Assembly (NCBI GenBank): GCA_002482965.1 | Contig: DLGZ01000080.1 | Coordinates: 64,585-128,584 of the forward strand | Origin: Verrucomicrobiaceae bacterium UBA7681 | GTDB lineage: Bacteria; Verrucomicrobiota; Verrucomicrobiia; Verrucomicrobiales; Verrucomicrobiaceae | DNA: 64,000 nucleotides | Direction of reading: 5' to 3' | Shown here: positions 25,632-35,248 of the stretch, piece by piece | Layout: every line of letters begins with the position of its first letter | Numbering within the stretch: position 1 is the first letter of the stretch | The notes under the pieces: generated by a model | What the model saw: the letters and a program-made list of their open reading frames with translations, nothing else | What the model was told of the DNA's origin: nothing | Database searches by the model: none | Position numbers and translations under genes: made by a program

Positions 25632-26306
25632 ATGCGACTGTTTGCCATAGGAGATATACATGGTTGTGCGGATGCCCTGCGGCGTCTGGACCAGGAACTG
25701 GTATTCGGAGCTGCGGATACCGTGGTGACATTGGGAGACTACGTGGACCGCGGGCCTGACAGCCGTTTGGTCATTGATTACCTTCTGGAATTGCGCACTC
25801 GTTGCCGGCTCATAACCCTGCGCGGAAACCACGAGGTGATGATGTTGCGATCACGCGATGACCATTCTTTCTTCCGCAATTGGCTCACCTACGGAGGTGA
25901 GGAGGCTTTGGTTTCCTATGGAACCACCACTTTGGACGACATTCCGGCTGCGCACTGGGACTTCATTGAATCAACAGTCTCCTATCACGAAGAAGAACAT
26001 GAATTTTTTGTCCACGCGAACGTTTTGCCGGATCTTCCGCTCGCGGAGCAGCCAGAGAAAACCTTGTTCTGGGCGCACTTCAGCGCGTCGCAGCCACACG
26101 TCTCAGGACGCCGCATGATCTGCGGGCATTCCGCACAGAAAGAGGGGCGCCCGCTCGATTGCGGTCATGCCGTCTGCATTGACACCTTTGCTTACGGTGG
26201 TGGCTGGCTTACCTGCCTCGACGTGGGAACCAATGCTTACTGGCAGGCTTCACAGCACGGGGATCTGAGGCTTGGAACGCTCACAGAATCACACCCATCA
26301 TCATAG
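25632..26306 (+). CDS. PPP-family metallophosphoesterase (serine/threonine phosphatase-like)
   Basis: A 224-residue cytoplasmic phosphatase of the PPP family. All core motifs are intact: GDIHG, GDYVDRG, RGNHE and the later metal-binding His in ICGHS. These bind two metal ions and hydrolyse phosphoprotein or nucleotide substrates (PrpA/PrpB- and diadenosine-tetraphosphatase-like proteins). It has no signal peptide. It starts 88 bp after the sialidase/esterase fusion gene and ends 9 bp before the convergent ArsR gene, so it is probably an independent unit. Confidence 0.88.
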   Translation: MRLFAIGDIHGCADALRRLDQELVFGAADTVVTLGDYVDRGPDSRLVIDYLLELRTRCRLITLRGNHEVMMLRSRDDHSFFRNWLTYGGEEALVSYGTTTLDDIPAAHWDFIESTVSYHEEEHEFFVHANVLPDLPLAEQPEKTLFWAHFSASQPHVSGRRMICGHSAQKEGRPLDCGHAVCIDTFAYGGGWLTCLDVGTNAYWQASQHGDLRLGTLTESHPSS

Positions 26307-26315
26307 AGGGGTATC

Positions 26316-26597
26316 TCACTCCCCATGCTCCCGCCGCCATGCCTTCAAAATGGCATCCAGCAGGCCGGGAAAGCGGCTGTCCAGTTCTTTGCGCCGCACC
26401 TTGCTCGTCATCTCCACACCACGGCGCTCGCTATGGATGATGCCTGACTCGCGCAGGATGCGATAGTGCTGCGAGCACGTGGACTTCGGCATGCTGAACT
26501 TCAGCCGACCCGTGGTCTCCACACAGTTGAGCCCCTCCTCCGCTTTGCGCAGTTCAGCCACAATGCTGATCCGCACCGGATCTGACAGGGCATGCAT
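26316..26597 (-). CDS. ArsR-type winged-helix regulator
   Basis: A 93-residue helix-turn-helix protein starting MHALSDPVRISIVAELRKAE, the usual ArsR opening, with the recognition region MPKSTCSQHYRILRESGIIHSERRG. It is divergent from the OYE/LLM/AKR operon at 26728, and an 11-bp perfect inverted repeat sits between the two starts. It is probably a repressor of itself and of that operon that responds to electrophiles or oxidants. One cysteine each in LNCVE and KSTCSQ could serve as thiol switches; that is inference. Confidence 0.85.
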   Translation of the reverse strand: MHALSDPVRISIVAELRKAEEGLNCVETTGRLKFSMPKSTCSQHYRILRESGIIHSERRGVEMTSKVRRKELDSRFPGLLDAILKAWRREHGE

Positions 26598-26686
26598 GAT
26601 GCCCGCGACGGTGAAACTATCGGCTGGAGGATGGTGGAGAGGTCTGATACTCGGAAGCTACATTAATTTCACTTGCAGTTCAATCA

Positions 26687-26717
26687 TTCTATTGTTCGGT
26701 ATTTGTGAACAATAGAA
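26687..26717. promoter_or_regulatory. Perfect inverted repeat, likely ArsR operator
   Basis: TTCTATTGTTC (26687-26697) and GAACAATAGAA (26707-26717) are exact reverse complements separated by 9 bp. The site is 10 bp before the OYE start codon at 26728 and 90 bp before the divergent ArsR start at 26597. Dyads of this size are typical binding sites of dimeric winged-helix repressors. Binding by the neighbouring ArsR protein would repress the operon. Confidence 0.65.
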
Positions 26718-26727
26718 CTAACTGATC

Positions 26728-27777
26728 ATGCCCACTCTCTTCGACTCCCTTCAGCTCGGCCCACTGACTCTTCCGAACCGCATTTTCCTCGCCCCGCTCA
26801 CCCGTGCCCGCGCAGGCCAGCAGCGCCTGCCAAACGCCCTCATGGCCGAGTACTACCGCCAGCGATCCAGCGCCGGCCTCATCCTCACCGAGGCCACTTC
26901 CGTCACGCCCATGGGCGTTGGTTACGCCAATACCCCCGGCATCTGGTCAGAGGAGCAGGTGACCGGCTGGAAGCTCATCACCCAGGCCGTGCACGAGGCC
27001 GGCGGCCGCATCTTCCTGCAGCTCTGGCACGTCGGCCGCATCTCAGATCCGCTGTTTCTCGACGGCGCACAGCCCGTCGCTCCCAGCGCCATCACCCCAG
27101 CAGGCCATGTGAGCCTCGTGCGTCCTGAGAAACCCTTCGTCACACCGCGTGCCTTGGACCTCTCCGAAATCCCCGGCATCATCGAAGCCTATCGCAAAGG
27201 CGCCGAAAACGCCAAGCTCGCCGGTTTCGACGGCGTGGAAATCCACGGTGCCAATGGCTACCTGCTCGATCAGTTCCTGCAGACCAAGACCAATCACCGT
27301 ACCGACGACTACGGCGGCTCCTTGGAAAATCGCGCCCGCCTCATGCTGGAGGTCACCGATGCCGTCATCTCAGTCTGGGGTGCCGATCGCGTCGGCATGC
27401 ACCTCGCTCCGCGCGGCGATGCGCATGACATGGGCGATGCCAATCCGCTGGAAACCTTCAGCCACGTCGCACGTGAACTGGGCAGCCGCAAAATCGCCTT
27501 CATCTGCGCTCGCGAGCGCCAGGGCCCAGACAGCATCGGCCCCGCACTCAAGAAAGCCTTCGGCGGCCTCTACGTAGCCAATGAAAAATTCACCCTCGAA
27601 TCCGGCAACGCCATCCTCTCTGCCGGTGATGCTGACGCCGTAGCCTTTGGCGTTCCCTTCCTCGCCAATCCCGATCTGCCCCAGCGCTTTGCCTCAGGCG
27701 CCGCCCTGAACACTCCAGATCCATCCACCTTCTATGCGGACGGAGCCACGGGCTACACCGATTACCCTTCGTTATGA
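26728..27777 (+). CDS. Old-yellow-enzyme family ene-reductase (NADH:flavin oxidoreductase)
   Basis: A 349-residue FMN enzyme that reduces activated alkenes or nitro compounds with NAD(P)H, often in electrophile detoxification. Family features in order: FLAPLTRARA at the N-terminus, LQLWHVGRISDP, the substrate-anchoring H173/N176 pair in IHGANGYLLDQFLQTKTN, DDYGGSLENRARL, and the C-terminal FMN phosphate region GDADAVAFGVPFLANPDLP. It is the first gene of a three-gene oxidoreductase operon under the divergent ArsR-type regulator and overlaps the next gene by 4 bp. It closely resembles NemA-type reductases; a symbol is withheld because substrate data are lacking. Confidence 0.93.
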   Translation: MPTLFDSLQLGPLTLPNRIFLAPLTRARAGQQRLPNALMAEYYRQRSSAGLILTEATSVTPMGVGYANTPGIWSEEQVTGWKLITQAVHEAGGRIFLQLWHVGRISDPLFLDGAQPVAPSAITPAGHVSLVRPEKPFVTPRALDLSEIPGIIEAYRKGAENAKLAGFDGVEIHGANGYLLDQFLQTKTNHRTDDYGGSLENRARLMLEVTDAVISVWGADRVGMHLAPRGDAHDMGDANPLETFSHVARELGSRKIAFICARERQGPDSIGPALKKAFGGLYVANEKFTLESGNAILSAGDADAVAFGVPFLANPDLPQRFASGAALNTPDPSTFYADGATGYTDYPSL

Positions 27778-28793
27778 AACCTCCCCCAGGCCTCCTCTAC
27801 TCCGTACTGGATCTCTCACCGATCTTGAAGGGCGAGACCGCCACGCAGTCTTTCCGCCACTCATTAAATCTGGCGCAGCATGCGGAGAAGTGGGGCTACC
27901 ATCGCTACTGGGTCGCCGAGCACCACAACATCCCCGGCGTCGCCAGCGCAGCCACCTCCGTCGTCGTCGGCCACATCGCCGGTGGCACCTCCACCATCCG
28001 CGTCGGCTCCGGCGGCATCATGCTGCCCAATCACGCGCCACTCGTCATAGCCGAGCAATTCGGCACGCTCGAGTCACTCTATCCCGGCCGCATAGACCTC
28101 GGTCTCGGCCGCGCCCCCGGCGGAGATCAACTCACCGCCCGCGCACTACGTCGCGGACTCGGTAGCAGCGGTGACACCTTTCCCGCCGATGTGCAGGAGT
28201 TGCAGAGCTTCCTCGGCGCACCTCTGCCCGGGCAGCGCGTGCACGCCGTGCCAGGGCAGGGGCTCCATGTGCCGCTCTACCTTCTTGGCAGCAGCACCTT
28301 CAGCGCCACCCTCGCCGCAGAGCTGGGTCTGCCCTTCGCCTTCGCCTCCCACTTCGCACCCGAGCTCCTGCATCAGGCCCTCGACATCTACCGCTCCCAG
28401 TTCCAACCCTCCGCAGCTCTCGACAAACCGCACGTAATGATCGGTGTGAACGTCATTGCCGCAGACACAGACGCAGAAGCCAAACGCCTCTTCACCTCAC
28501 TCCAGCAAGTCTTCCTCAATCTCATCCGCGGCAGACCCACCCAACTCCAGCCCCCCGTCGATGACATCCACGCCCTCTGGAATCCCGTCGAAGCCACGCA
28601 AGTATCTCGCATGACCCGCTGCTCCGCCGTCGGCAGCCCGGATACCTTCCGTCAGCAGATCGAAGTCCTACTCAATGACACCGGCGCCGATGAAATCATC
28701 GCCACCGCCCACATCCACGATCAGCACGCGCGCTTGCACTCCTTCGAAATCGCCTCACAAATTTTTAAAAGCCTGCAGCATTTCAATTCGTAA
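27774..28793 (+). CDS. LLM-class flavin-dependent oxidoreductase (MsnO8-like)
   Basis: A 339-residue luciferase-like monooxygenase-fold protein. The HRYWVAEHHN segment around residue 45, GGIMLPNHAPLVIAEQFGTLESLYPGRIDLGLGRAPG and the C-terminal EIIATAHIHD are typical of the MsnO8 subfamily. Such enzymes use reduced FMN (or F420 in other subfamilies) for oxidations. It overlaps the OYE stop by 4 bp (ATGA), so the two are translationally coupled and probably act in one stress or detoxification pathway. The substrate is unknown. Confidence 0.9.
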   Translation: MKPPPGLLYSVLDLSPILKGETATQSFRHSLNLAQHAEKWGYHRYWVAEHHNIPGVASAATSVVVGHIAGGTSTIRVGSGGIMLPNHAPLVIAEQFGTLESLYPGRIDLGLGRAPGGDQLTARALRRGLGSSGDTFPADVQELQSFLGAPLPGQRVHAVPGQGLHVPLYLLGSSTFSATLAAELGLPFAFASHFAPELLHQALDIYRSQFQPSAALDKPHVMIGVNVIAADTDAEAKRLFTSLQQVFLNLIRGRPTQLQPPVDDIHALWNPVEATQVSRMTRCSAVGSPDTFRQQIEVLLNDTGADEIIATAHIHDQHARLHSFEIASQIFKSLQHFNS

Positions 28794-28823
28794 CTTCACC
28801 CACTCAACCCCACCCACACTCCC

Positions 28824-29858
28824 ATGGAATACAGACAACTCGGCGGCTCCGGCTTTAAAGTCCCCGCACTCACTCTCGGCACCGGCACCTTTGGCGGCGG
28901 CACAGAATTCTTCAAAGAATGGGGCACCTCCGATGTCGCCGAAGCCTCACGCCTCATCGACATCTGCCTCGAAAACGGCCTGAACATGTTCGACTCCGCC
29001 GACATCTATTCAAACGGCCTCGCCGAAGAAATCCTCGGCCAGGCCATCAAAGGCCGTCGCGATCAGGTGCTCATCTCCACCAAGGGCACCTTCCGCTTTG
29101 GCGAAGGCGCAAACAATGTCGGCTCCTCCCGCTGGCATCTCATCCGCTCCGTGGAAAACAGCCTCAAGCGCCTCGGCACCGACTACATCGATCTCTACCA
29201 GCTTCACGGCTTCGATGCCATGACCCCCGTCGAGGAAGTCGTCGGCACCCTTGATGATCTCGTGCGCGCAGGAAAAATCCGCTACATCGGCGTATCCAAT
29301 TTCTCCGGCTGGCACCTCATGAAGTCACTCGCGCATGCCGATAAGTTTGGCCTCACCAAATACGTCGCCAATCAGACCTACTACTCCCTCATTGGTCGCG
29401 AATACGAATGGGAGCTCATGCCCCTCGGCGTCGATCAAAAAGTCGGCGCAGTCGTCTGGAGCCCCCTCGGCTGGGGCCGCCTCACCGGCAAACTCCGCCG
29501 CAATCAGCCACGTCCTGAAACCAGCCGCCTCAACCACAAACTCAGCTCCTCCATGGGCCCGCAGGTGGATGATGAATACCTCTACAAAGTCGTCGATGCC
29601 CTCGATGAAGTAGCCGCCGAAACCGGCAAGACCGTGCCACAGGTCGCTCTGAACTGGCTCCTCCAGCGCCCCACCGTTTCCTCACTCATCATCGGTGCCC
29701 GCAATGAAGAACAGCTCCGCCAAAACCTCGGTGCCGTCGGCTGGAACCTCACCACCGATCAGGTGGCGAAGCTCGACGCCGCCAGCGAAAAACCAAAGAT
29801 CTACCCCTACTGGCATCAGGTCGGCTTCGACGAACGGAATCCGTTCCCGACCAAGTAA
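28824..29858 (+). CDS. Aldo/keto reductase
   Basis: A 344-residue NADPH-dependent carbonyl reductase with a TIM barrel. The catalytic tetrad is present: D57 and Y62 in FDSADIY, K87 in STKG and H128 in QLHGFD. NADP-binding features (GVSNFSGW, then VVWSPLGWGRLTGK and the C-terminal SSLIIGARNEEQL) are intact. It reduces aldehydes or ketones, fitting a detoxification operon with the OYE and LLM flavoproteins. It starts 30 bp after the LLM gene. Convergent with the TIR-protein gene, with 79 bp between the stops. Confidence 0.92.
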   Translation: MEYRQLGGSGFKVPALTLGTGTFGGGTEFFKEWGTSDVAEASRLIDICLENGLNMFDSADIYSNGLAEEILGQAIKGRRDQVLISTKGTFRFGEGANNVGSSRWHLIRSVENSLKRLGTDYIDLYQLHGFDAMTPVEEVVGTLDDLVRAGKIRYIGVSNFSGWHLMKSLAHADKFGLTKYVANQTYYSLIGREYEWELMPLGVDQKVGAVVWSPLGWGRLTGKLRRNQPRPETSRLNHKLSSSMGPQVDDEYLYKVVDALDEVAAETGKTVPQVALNWLLQRPTVSSLIIGARNEEQLRQNLGAVGWNLTTDQVAKLDAASEKPKIYPYWHQVGFDERNPFPTK

Positions 29859-29937
29859 CCTGATATTGGCATGCCGGGTTGCTATTGTTCATCAATCCGA
29901 TCCGGCACTCCATACACATAGGATGGCAAAAGCCGTC

Positions 29938-32900
29938 CTATTGAGCAAACCACGCAGGAGGAGGATGACCAAAGCGTCTCAGCCAGTACGATTCTCCCAG
30001 GCTGTGATTCAAGATCAATGTGCCATGAGCAGGGCCTCCCAACATTCCACTTCTTATTTCTAAGGGGTGCAGTGGGAAACGCGGGTCACTGAACAGATTC
30101 TGCCCTGTTTCCAGATCGAGATAATGGAGGACACCGCTGCCATCCCATGCAATGACAAGTTTTTCCGCCTCTACCAAGATACAATCGAGGTATTTCACCC
30201 CGTGGTTTTTGCCTGACCACGCCTTGCTTCGATCACTGGTCCTCCATGCAGTCAGATTTTCAGCCGCGGTTTTCCCTAGCCAAAATTGTTTACCAAGGCG
30301 CACGCCATTGATGACGGGCAGCTCTCCCTGGGGCTTTCCTGTACTGGCTTCGATTAAAAGAGCGCTTTGTGAATTGGATCTTTGCAGTGAGATGAGGCGG
30401 TCATCGTCGGACACGTCGATACGCCACGGCACATCTTCCTTCTTTGCCGGGGCTGGAATGGCCCAGTTGATCTTCCCTTTAAAATCATAGGCGCGGCATG
30501 CTCCATCTTCACTGAGTACCGCCAGCCATGACGCTTCACGCGGCAGCACAATGTCTTCGACGCCGGATCCGATCGGAAAGGATGAGAGAGAAGAGAAATT
30601 TGAGCGCTCAAACAAATGCATGCGATCCGGCAGCTCGCTTAATGCCAAGATCTTCGAGTGCTGGCCGGCAAACTCGCGGTGCATGAACTGAGGGCCCGGT
30701 TCGCCATAGTTGTTATGACTGAATTTGCGCAAGACGCGTCCTGTGAGAGGGTCGATTTCACTGACGGTTTCGGCGTAATTGTTGTCTGGCATTTGCAGTC
30801 TTCCACCGGGTGCTGGGGAGTAAGAGCCGCTGCTCGCTGTCTCTCCTTGAAGGACTTGATGCTGTTGCTTTCGCAGGTTTCCCACGTTCCAGACGGCAAA
30901 GTCTCTCGCTCCGCTGATTGCCACACGGCCGTCGGCCATGGGCAGCACGCTGGAGGCATTGCCCTGGTGACCGTCAAATTGCGCCACGAGGGAATGGTCC
31001 GCTCTTCGGAGCACCAGCAGCACACCTTGCCCCTCGCGATGCGCCGAGACATAGACAAAGTCGGCATCAAAACGTGCATCAGTGAAGTACTGGATGCCAG
31101 GATAGGACAGCGACTGTTGAAAGGTGCTTGTCTTGAGATTGTAGATCAAGAGATTCTGCAGCGTCCCGAAATAGAGCTGATCGGCGACCGGGCCCGGTGC
31201 AATCATCGTGGCCGTAATAACGTCTTCTTTTGGAAGAATGACCGTTTGCGTACCCGAAATCATGTCGATCTTGACCAGTCCTTGCTCGGTCAACGCATGA
31301 ATCGTTGTGTTGTCAGCCGCAAAACTCAGACGGTTGGCGGGCTGAAGTTTCATGCTGTCCTTTGGATCCTGAGACAAATGCATGATCAATGGCTTGTCAT
31401 TGCCGTCCAGGCGATACTGGCGCAGCACTCCACGGCTGCTGAGAACGGCCAGCTTCAGGCCATCCATGGAGCAGGCAATGTCAGCCAGGTAGTCATCTCC
31501 AGAAAGATCATCGATCTTGATCACCTGACCGGTGGGAAGCATGCGCACTCGAACCTTTCCAAAGTCGTCGGAGAACAGTGCCAGCCCCGTAGGGTGGCAG
31601 CAGCGTGCCGCGCCCAAGAGGGTCTCAAGGGAGGAACCGAAGGGGGCAAAAGTCGTGTGGCTGCCATTGACGGTGGACTGCAGCACATTTGTCTTCCGAA
31701 TAGAGGCGGGATCCGAGCAAATCATCAGCACCTGATCAATGGGTGCATCGACGGATAGCAAAGGCATAAAATGTGTCGGAATGTGCTGTAGCGTGGTTCG
31801 GCCAGAGGCATCGAGCTTTTCCAGCCAGCCATGCTCATTGCAGACATAGACCTCGTTTTGGTTGCAGCATTCCAGGCTGATCGTTCTGGCCAACGGCTTT
31901 TTCGTGTCCTGCCATGTGCCCTGCGGCTTCGCGTCGCTCGTCGTGAACCGCATGACTTTGCCTTCCGAGGCAGTCACTGCGATGAATTCGCCGTCCGGTG
32001 AAAAGTCCGCCAGCTCAGGATGGGGAAATGAAACCTTGCCAAGAGGGTGATGCTCCAGCGTTTCAATGTCGACTTTGCCGAGAGTGCCTGAAGAGTCGAA
32101 GGTCTGCAGAGTCCCTCCATCAGGGGTGAATCTCCACGCCAGCAATTTGGCTGGTAGAGTCTTTTGCTGAAGCGCCTTGCCATCTTTCACAGCAAAACAC
32201 TGCAGCCGGTCGGGTCTGAAACCAAAAACGACCCGCTCCATCGTGCCGCCCAGCAGCCTTCCATTTCTTGCATCCAGACTGGTTGTTTGCAGGCGCTTTC
32301 CCGTCGCGGCATCGAGCAGCGTCAAAGTTTTTTGGCCGACGGCTATGACTGCTTGATGGTCGGCGGTCGGTTCCAGCCATTCCATGTCATCACCCGCCAT
32401 CTCTGTTTTCCAGAGAAGGGCATTGTTTTCCAGCGCATAGGCCCGCACTTCATGTTTCTGGCCGCCATAAAAACGTCGGCTGTCGGCGTCATGAGCAAAG
32501 GTGGTGAAAAATACATCGAAGGGCTCGCGGGTCTGCTGGTAGCAAAGAGAACCTCGGGTGGTCTTTTCCAGCAGACGGGCAGCACGCTGATCCAGCGAGT
32601 CTTGCGGGAAGAACGGCCTGGAGCCGCCGTCCGCCAATGACAGCCCTTGCAGCGCTGACGTGGCCAGCCGGTGGGCTTCGGTTGGCCGTGCGGCACTGAA
32701 GGCTGCGCGTGATTGATTGAGAAAATTCCGACCTTGCTGTGTCAGTGCCTCCGACAGATGGTCTTCTGCGATCTTTTTCTGGGCCACCGCTTCCGCTCGC
32801 TCATGCCGGGCTTCTTCGGCGTTTTTATCAGCCCTCGTTTTTTGCACCAGGGCAATGACGGCAAGGGTGCCAAACACGAGGGCTAGCGCGCTGACCGTCG

Positions 32901-33522
32901 CCATCAGCACCCGCTGCCTCCGCCGCTGCCGGGCCGCCTCTCGCTGGCGCAGATCGTCATACGGCAGGCCGAGCACGCCGGCGAGCAGCTTGAGCAGGGC
33001 ATTGGATCGGCCGTCAGCATGTTCCCGGGCGTCGGCCGCGATGGGTTCGGTTCTTTCCTCTGAGAGATTGCCATCGAGGCCCAAAGAAAACTTCAAGGCA
33101 TCCGGGAAGCATTCCTGGTCTGCGGTGAAACCAACCTTGCCTTCAGAGGCATTGGGCTCTCCTTCCACGATCATGGCGAGCACGCGATTTTCGCCCCCCA
33201 GTTTTTTGAAGTTCAAAATTTCCTGATTCACCCACTGGCTGCGAGCGGAATTGGGAGAGCAGATGACGATCAGGTAGCGTGACTGTTCGAGAGCCCGGGT
33301 GATCACTTCGCCGAGATTGACGGCGGTGGGCAACTCCTCCCGGTCTCGAAATACTGGCAGCACGCGCTCCGGTACGGTCTCGCCGCGCTCCGTGGTCCGC
33401 CCCACCAAGGACTTGGGCACACGATAAGTCTCCAGCCCGCGATGCAGCCAGTCTCCCCAGGCCTTGTCACGATGGCTGTAGCTGATAAATGCCCAGTATT
33501 TGCGCTGCGATACGTCGCTCAT
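29938..33522 (-). CDS. TIR-domain/beta-propeller membrane protein
   Basis: A 1194-residue protein. The N-terminal TIR domain (about residues 9-150) has YWAFISYSHRD, a BB-loop-like FRDREEL at about 58-63 and, in SQWVNQEI, a Glu at about 101 in the position of the NADase glutamate. A variable segment follows, then one transmembrane helix at about 205-226 (VLMATVSALALVFGTLAVIALV) and a charged coiled coil (EEARHERAEAVAQKKIAEDHLSEAL). The remaining 900 residues are WD40-like propeller repeats. The start at 33522 gives MSDVSQRKYWAF; a frame back to 33558 adds 12 residues. Likely a signalling or defence protein; the partner and trigger are unknown. Confidence 0.85.
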   Translation of the reverse strand: MSDVSQRKYWAFISYSHRDKAWGDWLHRGLETYRVPKSLVGRTTERGETVPERVLPVFRDREELPTAVNLGEVITRALEQSRYLIVICSPNSARSQWVNQEILNFKKLGGENRVLAMIVEGEPNASEGKVGFTADQECFPDALKFSLGLDGNLSEERTEPIAADAREHADGRSNALLKLLAGVLGLPYDDLRQREAARQRRRQRVLMATVSALALVFGTLAVIALVQKTRADKNAEEARHERAEAVAQKKIAEDHLSEALTQQGRNFLNQSRAAFSAARPTEAHRLATSALQGLSLADGGSRPFFPQDSLDQRAARLLEKTTRGSLCYQQTREPFDVFFTTFAHDADSRRFYGGQKHEVRAYALENNALLWKTEMAGDDMEWLEPTADHQAVIAVGQKTLTLLDAATGKRLQTTSLDARNGRLLGGTMERVVFGFRPDRLQCFAVKDGKALQQKTLPAKLLAWRFTPDGGTLQTFDSSGTLGKVDIETLEHHPLGKVSFPHPELADFSPDGEFIAVTASEGKVMRFTTSDAKPQGTWQDTKKPLARTISLECCNQNEVYVCNEHGWLEKLDASGRTTLQHIPTHFMPLLSVDAPIDQVLMICSDPASIRKTNVLQSTVNGSHTTFAPFGSSLETLLGAARCCHPTGLALFSDDFGKVRVRMLPTGQVIKIDDLSGDDYLADIACSMDGLKLAVLSSRGVLRQYRLDGNDKPLIMHLSQDPKDSMKLQPANRLSFAADNTTIHALTEQGLVKIDMISGTQTVILPKEDVITATMIAPGPVADQLYFGTLQNLLIYNLKTSTFQQSLSYPGIQYFTDARFDADFVYVSAHREGQGVLLVLRRADHSLVAQFDGHQGNASSVLPMADGRVAISGARDFAVWNVGNLRKQQHQVLQGETASSGSYSPAPGGRLQMPDNNYAETVSEIDPLTGRVLRKFSHNNYGEPGPQFMHREFAGQHSKILALSELPDRMHLFERSNFSSLSSFPIGSGVEDIVLPREASWLAVLSEDGACRAYDFKGKINWAIPAPAKKEDVPWRIDVSDDDRLISLQRSNSQSALLIEASTGKPQGELPVINGVRLGKQFWLGKTAAENLTAWRTSDRSKAWSGKNHGVKYLDCILVEAEKLVIAWDGSGVLHYLDLETGQNLFSDPRFPLHPLEIRSGMLGGPAHGTLILNHSLGESYWLRRFGHPPPAWFAQ

Positions 33523-33642
33523 GAGGTTCAGTTTGAGAATGGCTGCGCAGGATATCAAGCTGATATGATCTGCGCAGGCTGATGGTTCGCTGTTTTTACC
33601 AGAAACATACCGCTCGTTTTCACGTCATCATGAGGCACCACC

Positions 33643-35202
33643 ATGAGACACCTTTCACTCCTCGCTTTCTTCATGTCTGCCTCTTCCTTGCTGGCGGAAG
33701 TGTGTCTGCCAGCGGTCATTTCAGACCACATGGTGCTCCAGGCAAATGCTCCCGCCGCCATCTGGGGCTGGGCCGACGCAAATGAGGAGGTCAAAGTCGA
33801 ATTCGACGGCCAGACCAAATCCACCAAAGCCGCTGCAGACGGCAAATGGCTGATCAAACTCGACAAACTTCGGCCCAGCGCTCAGCCGCAGACACTCACC
33901 GTCTCCGGCACCAACAAAATCGCCATCCAGGATGTCCTCATCGGCGAAGTCTGGCTCGCCTCCGGCCAGTCAAACATGGAGATGCGCATCAAAGACAAGA
34001 TGCACGGCCTGGTGGACAACGCAGACGCTGAAATCGCCGCTGCAAAGCATCCTGAAATTCGCGTCTTCGTGCATGACTCACCCTTTGAAATCTACCAGCA
34101 GCCAGTCCCCGCCGATGAACCCGCCCAAGACCGCGCAGGCTCCTGGCGCGTCTGCTCCCCGGAGACCGTCGGTGACTTCTCCGCCATGGGTTATTTCTTC
34201 GCGCGCGATCTTCTCGCCGAGATCAAGCAACCCATCGGCATCCTAACCTCCGCCGTCGGCGGCACCCCCATCGAAGCCTGGACCAGCGTCTCCGCACAGC
34301 AATCCGCCCCAGAACTCCAACTCCTTCTCGAAGACTGGAACAAACGCCTCACAGGCTTTGACCCCGAAAGCGCCCAGAAAAAATTCCTCGAAGACAAAGC
34401 CGCATGGCTCAAGACACGCGCTGCCGCTATCAAGGTCAAGCAGCCTGCACCAAAAGCACCACTCCCCTTCAAGAACATCGCCGTGATGAAACCCGGTGGC
34501 CTGTTCAACAGCATGATCGCACCCTTGATCCCCTACACCATTCGCGGCGTCATCTGGTATCAGGGCGAGCGCAATGCCGCCGGCCCCTTCACCACCTTAT
34601 ACGGCATCCAGCTACGCACACTCATCGCTGACTGGCGTGCGCGCTGGGATCATGATTTCCACTTCGCCTACGTACAGCTCCCCGCCGTCAAAGGCGTCCA
34701 AAAACTCCCCTCCGAGCCGAAAGGCTGGGGCGTGGCCGTACGCGATTTACAGCGCCGCACCCTGGGCGTTCCGCACACCAGCATGGCCATCACCATCGAC
34801 CTCGGCGGCGAGATCAACGGCCACCCGACCAACAAGGCTGAATACGCCAAGCGTCTCTCCACCATCGTCCTGCACGACGTCTATCAAAAAGCCATCGACC
34901 TGCCCACCGGCCCCTTGCTCAAAACCGCAACCACCGAAAAAGGCCAGATAGTCCTCACCTTTGATTATACCGATGGATTGAAAGCCAAAAGCGGCGAACT
35001 CGAAGGCTTCGCCATCGCCGGAGCCGATGGCAAATTCGTCTGGGCCAGCGCCAAAATCGAACAGGGCAAAGTGATCGTCTGGAACGACAAAATCACCGAA
35101 CCCAAGGCCGTACACTACAGCTTCGCCGGCATGCCCAAAGGCAATCTCGTCAACGCCGCCAATCTACCCGCCTCCCCCTTCCGCACAGACGACTGGAAAT
35201 AA
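33643..35202 (+). CDS. Sialate O-acetylesterase family protein
   Basis: A 519-residue secreted esterase that removes O-acetyl groups from sialic acids or related sugars. Signal peptide MRHLSLLAFFMSASSLLA is followed by the family N-terminal beta domain (SDHMVLQANAPAAIWGWAD). The SGNH-type catalytic domain has nucleophile S110 in ASGQSNMEMRI, the conserved VIWYQGERNA segment and the late HPTNKAEYAKRL region bearing the catalytic His. It is divergent from the TIR-protein gene, with 120 bp between starts. It opens the second glycan-degradation block (33643-42104). Confidence 0.92.
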   Translation: MRHLSLLAFFMSASSLLAEVCLPAVISDHMVLQANAPAAIWGWADANEEVKVEFDGQTKSTKAAADGKWLIKLDKLRPSAQPQTLTVSGTNKIAIQDVLIGEVWLASGQSNMEMRIKDKMHGLVDNADAEIAAAKHPEIRVFVHDSPFEIYQQPVPADEPAQDRAGSWRVCSPETVGDFSAMGYFFARDLLAEIKQPIGILTSAVGGTPIEAWTSVSAQQSAPELQLLLEDWNKRLTGFDPESAQKKFLEDKAAWLKTRAAAIKVKQPAPKAPLPFKNIAVMKPGGLFNSMIAPLIPYTIRGVIWYQGERNAAGPFTTLYGIQLRTLIADWRARWDHDFHFAYVQLPAVKGVQKLPSEPKGWGVAVRDLQRRTLGVPHTSMAITIDLGGEINGHPTNKAEYAKRLSTIVLHDVYQKAIDLPTGPLLKTATTEKGQIVLTFDYTDGLKAKSGELEGFAIAGADGKFVWASAKIEQGKVIVWNDKITEPKAVHYSFAGMPKGNLVNAANLPASPFRTDDWK

Positions 35203-35220
35203 AGCAACACGCATCAATAG

Positions 35221-35248
35221 CACTCGGTTAATGGCACTCGGTTAATGG
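35221..35248 (+). repeat. Tandem 14-bp duplication
   Basis: CACTCGGTTAATGG occurs twice head-to-tail (35221-35234 and 35235-35248) directly after the sialate O-acetylesterase stop. A third, diverged part-copy (CACGCGTCGTGAATGG) follows. Origin unknown. Confidence 0.8.
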
